Source: Microthyrium microscopicum (Eukaryota; Ascomycota; Dothideomycetes; Microthyriales; Microthyriaceae). From it: a DNA stretch of 35,566 nt. Positions within the stretch are counted from its first letter, which is position 1. Each line of letters opens with the position of its first letter. The notes below the pieces were generated by a model. It was not told where the DNA came from. It was given only the letters and a program-made list of their open reading frames with translations, and did not search any database. Position numbers and translations under genes: made by a program. Shown piece by piece: positions 34,402 through 35,566 of the stretch. Location: assembly GCA_010405405.1 (NCBI GenBank), contig MU004231.1, positions 1,963,079-1,998,644 on the forward strand, written 5' to 3'.

Positions 34402-35354
34402 AGAGACGTAGCAACCGCTAGATATTTCAAAAGTAAGTCCCCCCTACTCCTCATTATAGCCTCAACTAATTTATATTTTTTTATAGAGCTTTCCCTCAAC
34501 AATTCCCATATCAAACTACAAAGATTCTTAAATAAATTCTTAGGTTACAAAAACGCCCTTTTATCCAAAAATAAATTAAACTATAATTCTTAGATACTAC
34601 AACGTAAATAGGCAGGAAATCAGGAATTTAGATATATTATTTATATTCACCAAGAGTATAATCTACGACGTGTATATCTCAATTTCTTACCCCTTTTAAA
34701 AGGAAGAAACGTTAAATCTTTTATAGTTTATTTCGTCTTAGAAATTAGGCAAGTTGATTACAAAGCTATATTCTTACATAATAGTAAGGAAACTACTATT
34801 CCTATTACTTACAAGCCTATTGCTATCTAGTCTTCTCGTAGTTCTAAAATAGAACTATCTTTACCTAAATTGATAATTAACTAGAAAGGTCTCAAAGCTA
34901 ATTAGTCAGAAGCTACTTTTAAACCAGATCCTATAACACCTAGGTAAGCCCTTTATACTTCTTTTTATTTAAATTATATACTAACTCTTTATAGTGGTAA
35001 AGATTATATACAAAAAGTATATAAATCTAACCCAAAATAGAATTCTAAGCTAAATGCTTCTCACGCTACAGAACGTTAAATTAAGCATTAAAAGCTACTA
35101 AATAACTATGCCCTAGCGAAGAAGGAACGAGTAGCTAAACAGAAGCTAAAGCATCTTCTTTAGAAGGTTAATAATATTACTTTTATTTACTTTATTTTAC
35201 TAATTTTTAATAGAAACTAAAGCTTAAAAAAGCTATAGATTCACAAGAATCTAGCCCTACCCCTAGTACTACTTCTAATTCTACGTACATAGATAACGCT
35301 AGTATTAATACTTCTAATCTAGATATAGATTACGACCCAGATCGTTTCTTTTAG
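34402..35354 (+). pseudogene. Degraded three-exon gene of unknown function
   Basis: A protein-like + strand frame survives despite AT bias. The segments are about 34402-34943, 34995-35166 and 35214 to about 35354. Two introns remain recognisable and join the segments in phase: 34944-34994 (GTAAGC, branch ACTAAC, TATAG; 51 nt) and 35167-35213 (GTTAAT, branch ACTAAT, AATAG; 47 nt). Nine premature stops occur before 35354, seven of them TAG, as expected from Trp codons, whereas Gln codons (CAA, CAG) survive. Readable stretches include QEFRYIIYIHQEYNLRRVY, then a Lys-rich helix (AKKERVAKQKLKHL) and a Ser/Thr-rich, Asp-rich C-terminal part. The true start is not clear. The frame may continue past the stop at 35352-35354 toward the window end. 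I do not recognise the family; a transposon accessory gene or a captured host gene are both possible. Confidence 0.6.
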
Positions 35355-35566
35355 TTAAATTTCTATATTTTTTCATTAAAGTTAGGATTTCCTTACAAAA
35401 TTGCTTACATAATTAAAAAAAAATATCTACTATCTTCTAGAGCTAAATTTTCTTATTTAAACGCTATATTTATTATATCTTAACTCTTAGTATTACCTAT
35501 AGTATTTAATAAATAAGTTTTTTTAAAATTAATAATAAATATAAAAAATAAGAAGTAAATAAGAAA

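Larger units (their letters stand above)
28745..35566. other. AT-rich, RIP-affected block (right arm) with one-sided mutation
   Basis: Composition drops sharply in GC near 28745 and stays AT-rich to the window end. Unlike the left arm, + strand CpA is still common while TpG is rare; in 31501-31860 I count about 17 CpA and one TpG. RIP-like C to T change therefore seems to have hit mostly the minus strand here. Two degraded genes are still readable inside it. Confidence 0.85.

Overview
The window looks like part of a filamentous ascomycete (Pezizomycotina) chromosome. The evidence is short 45-61 nt spliceosomal introns with GTRAGT donors and CTRAY branch sites, fungus-only protein families (DUF3176, a PigL_N-like NLR N-terminus with WD40 repeats), and a two-compartment base composition. 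Normal-GC DNA (about 6226-28745) sits between two very AT-rich blocks (1-6225 and 28745-35566) that carry the signature of repeat-induced point mutation (RIP). I cannot assign an order or genus.

Layout. 1-6225: saturated AT-rich block with no recoverable gene, only degraded tandem repeats. 6226-9398: two housekeeping-type genes on +, a FAF2/Ubx2-like UBA-UAS-UBX protein and a GNAT acetyltransferase. 10179-27220: accessory island. It holds four tandem DUF3176 membrane-protein genes, all on + and all with a phase-2 intron at the same site; copy A carries one in-frame TAG. Among them lie a minus-strand gene (PigL_N-like domain, TPR-like helices, seven WD40 repeats) and two small secreted-protein genes with Kex2-type dibasic sites. 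The second small gene (26787-27220, minus) encodes a signal peptide followed by seven perfect copies of KEKRKDAMQSGY, which is the layout of a kexin-processed repeat peptide (KEP) or RiPP precursor. 27221-28745: no supported gene. 28745-35566: second AT-rich block with an ACTAGT-rich border, a degraded hAT transposase on minus, a 129-bp direct repeat, and a degraded three-exon gene of unknown function on + that reaches close to the window end.

How the parts may work together (inference). Secreted repeat peptides beside a tandem array of membrane proteins with large Cys-rich, glycosylated ectodomains, plus an NLR-like scaffold, would fit a peptide signalling, self-recognition or small-peptide secondary-metabolite locus. 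No tyrosinase or UstYa (DUF3328) gene is visible, so a ustiloxin-type RiPP cluster is not shown by this window alone.

All splice models were read by eye from donor, branch and acceptor sequences and reading-frame continuity. Domain names come from recognising motifs, not from database searches.
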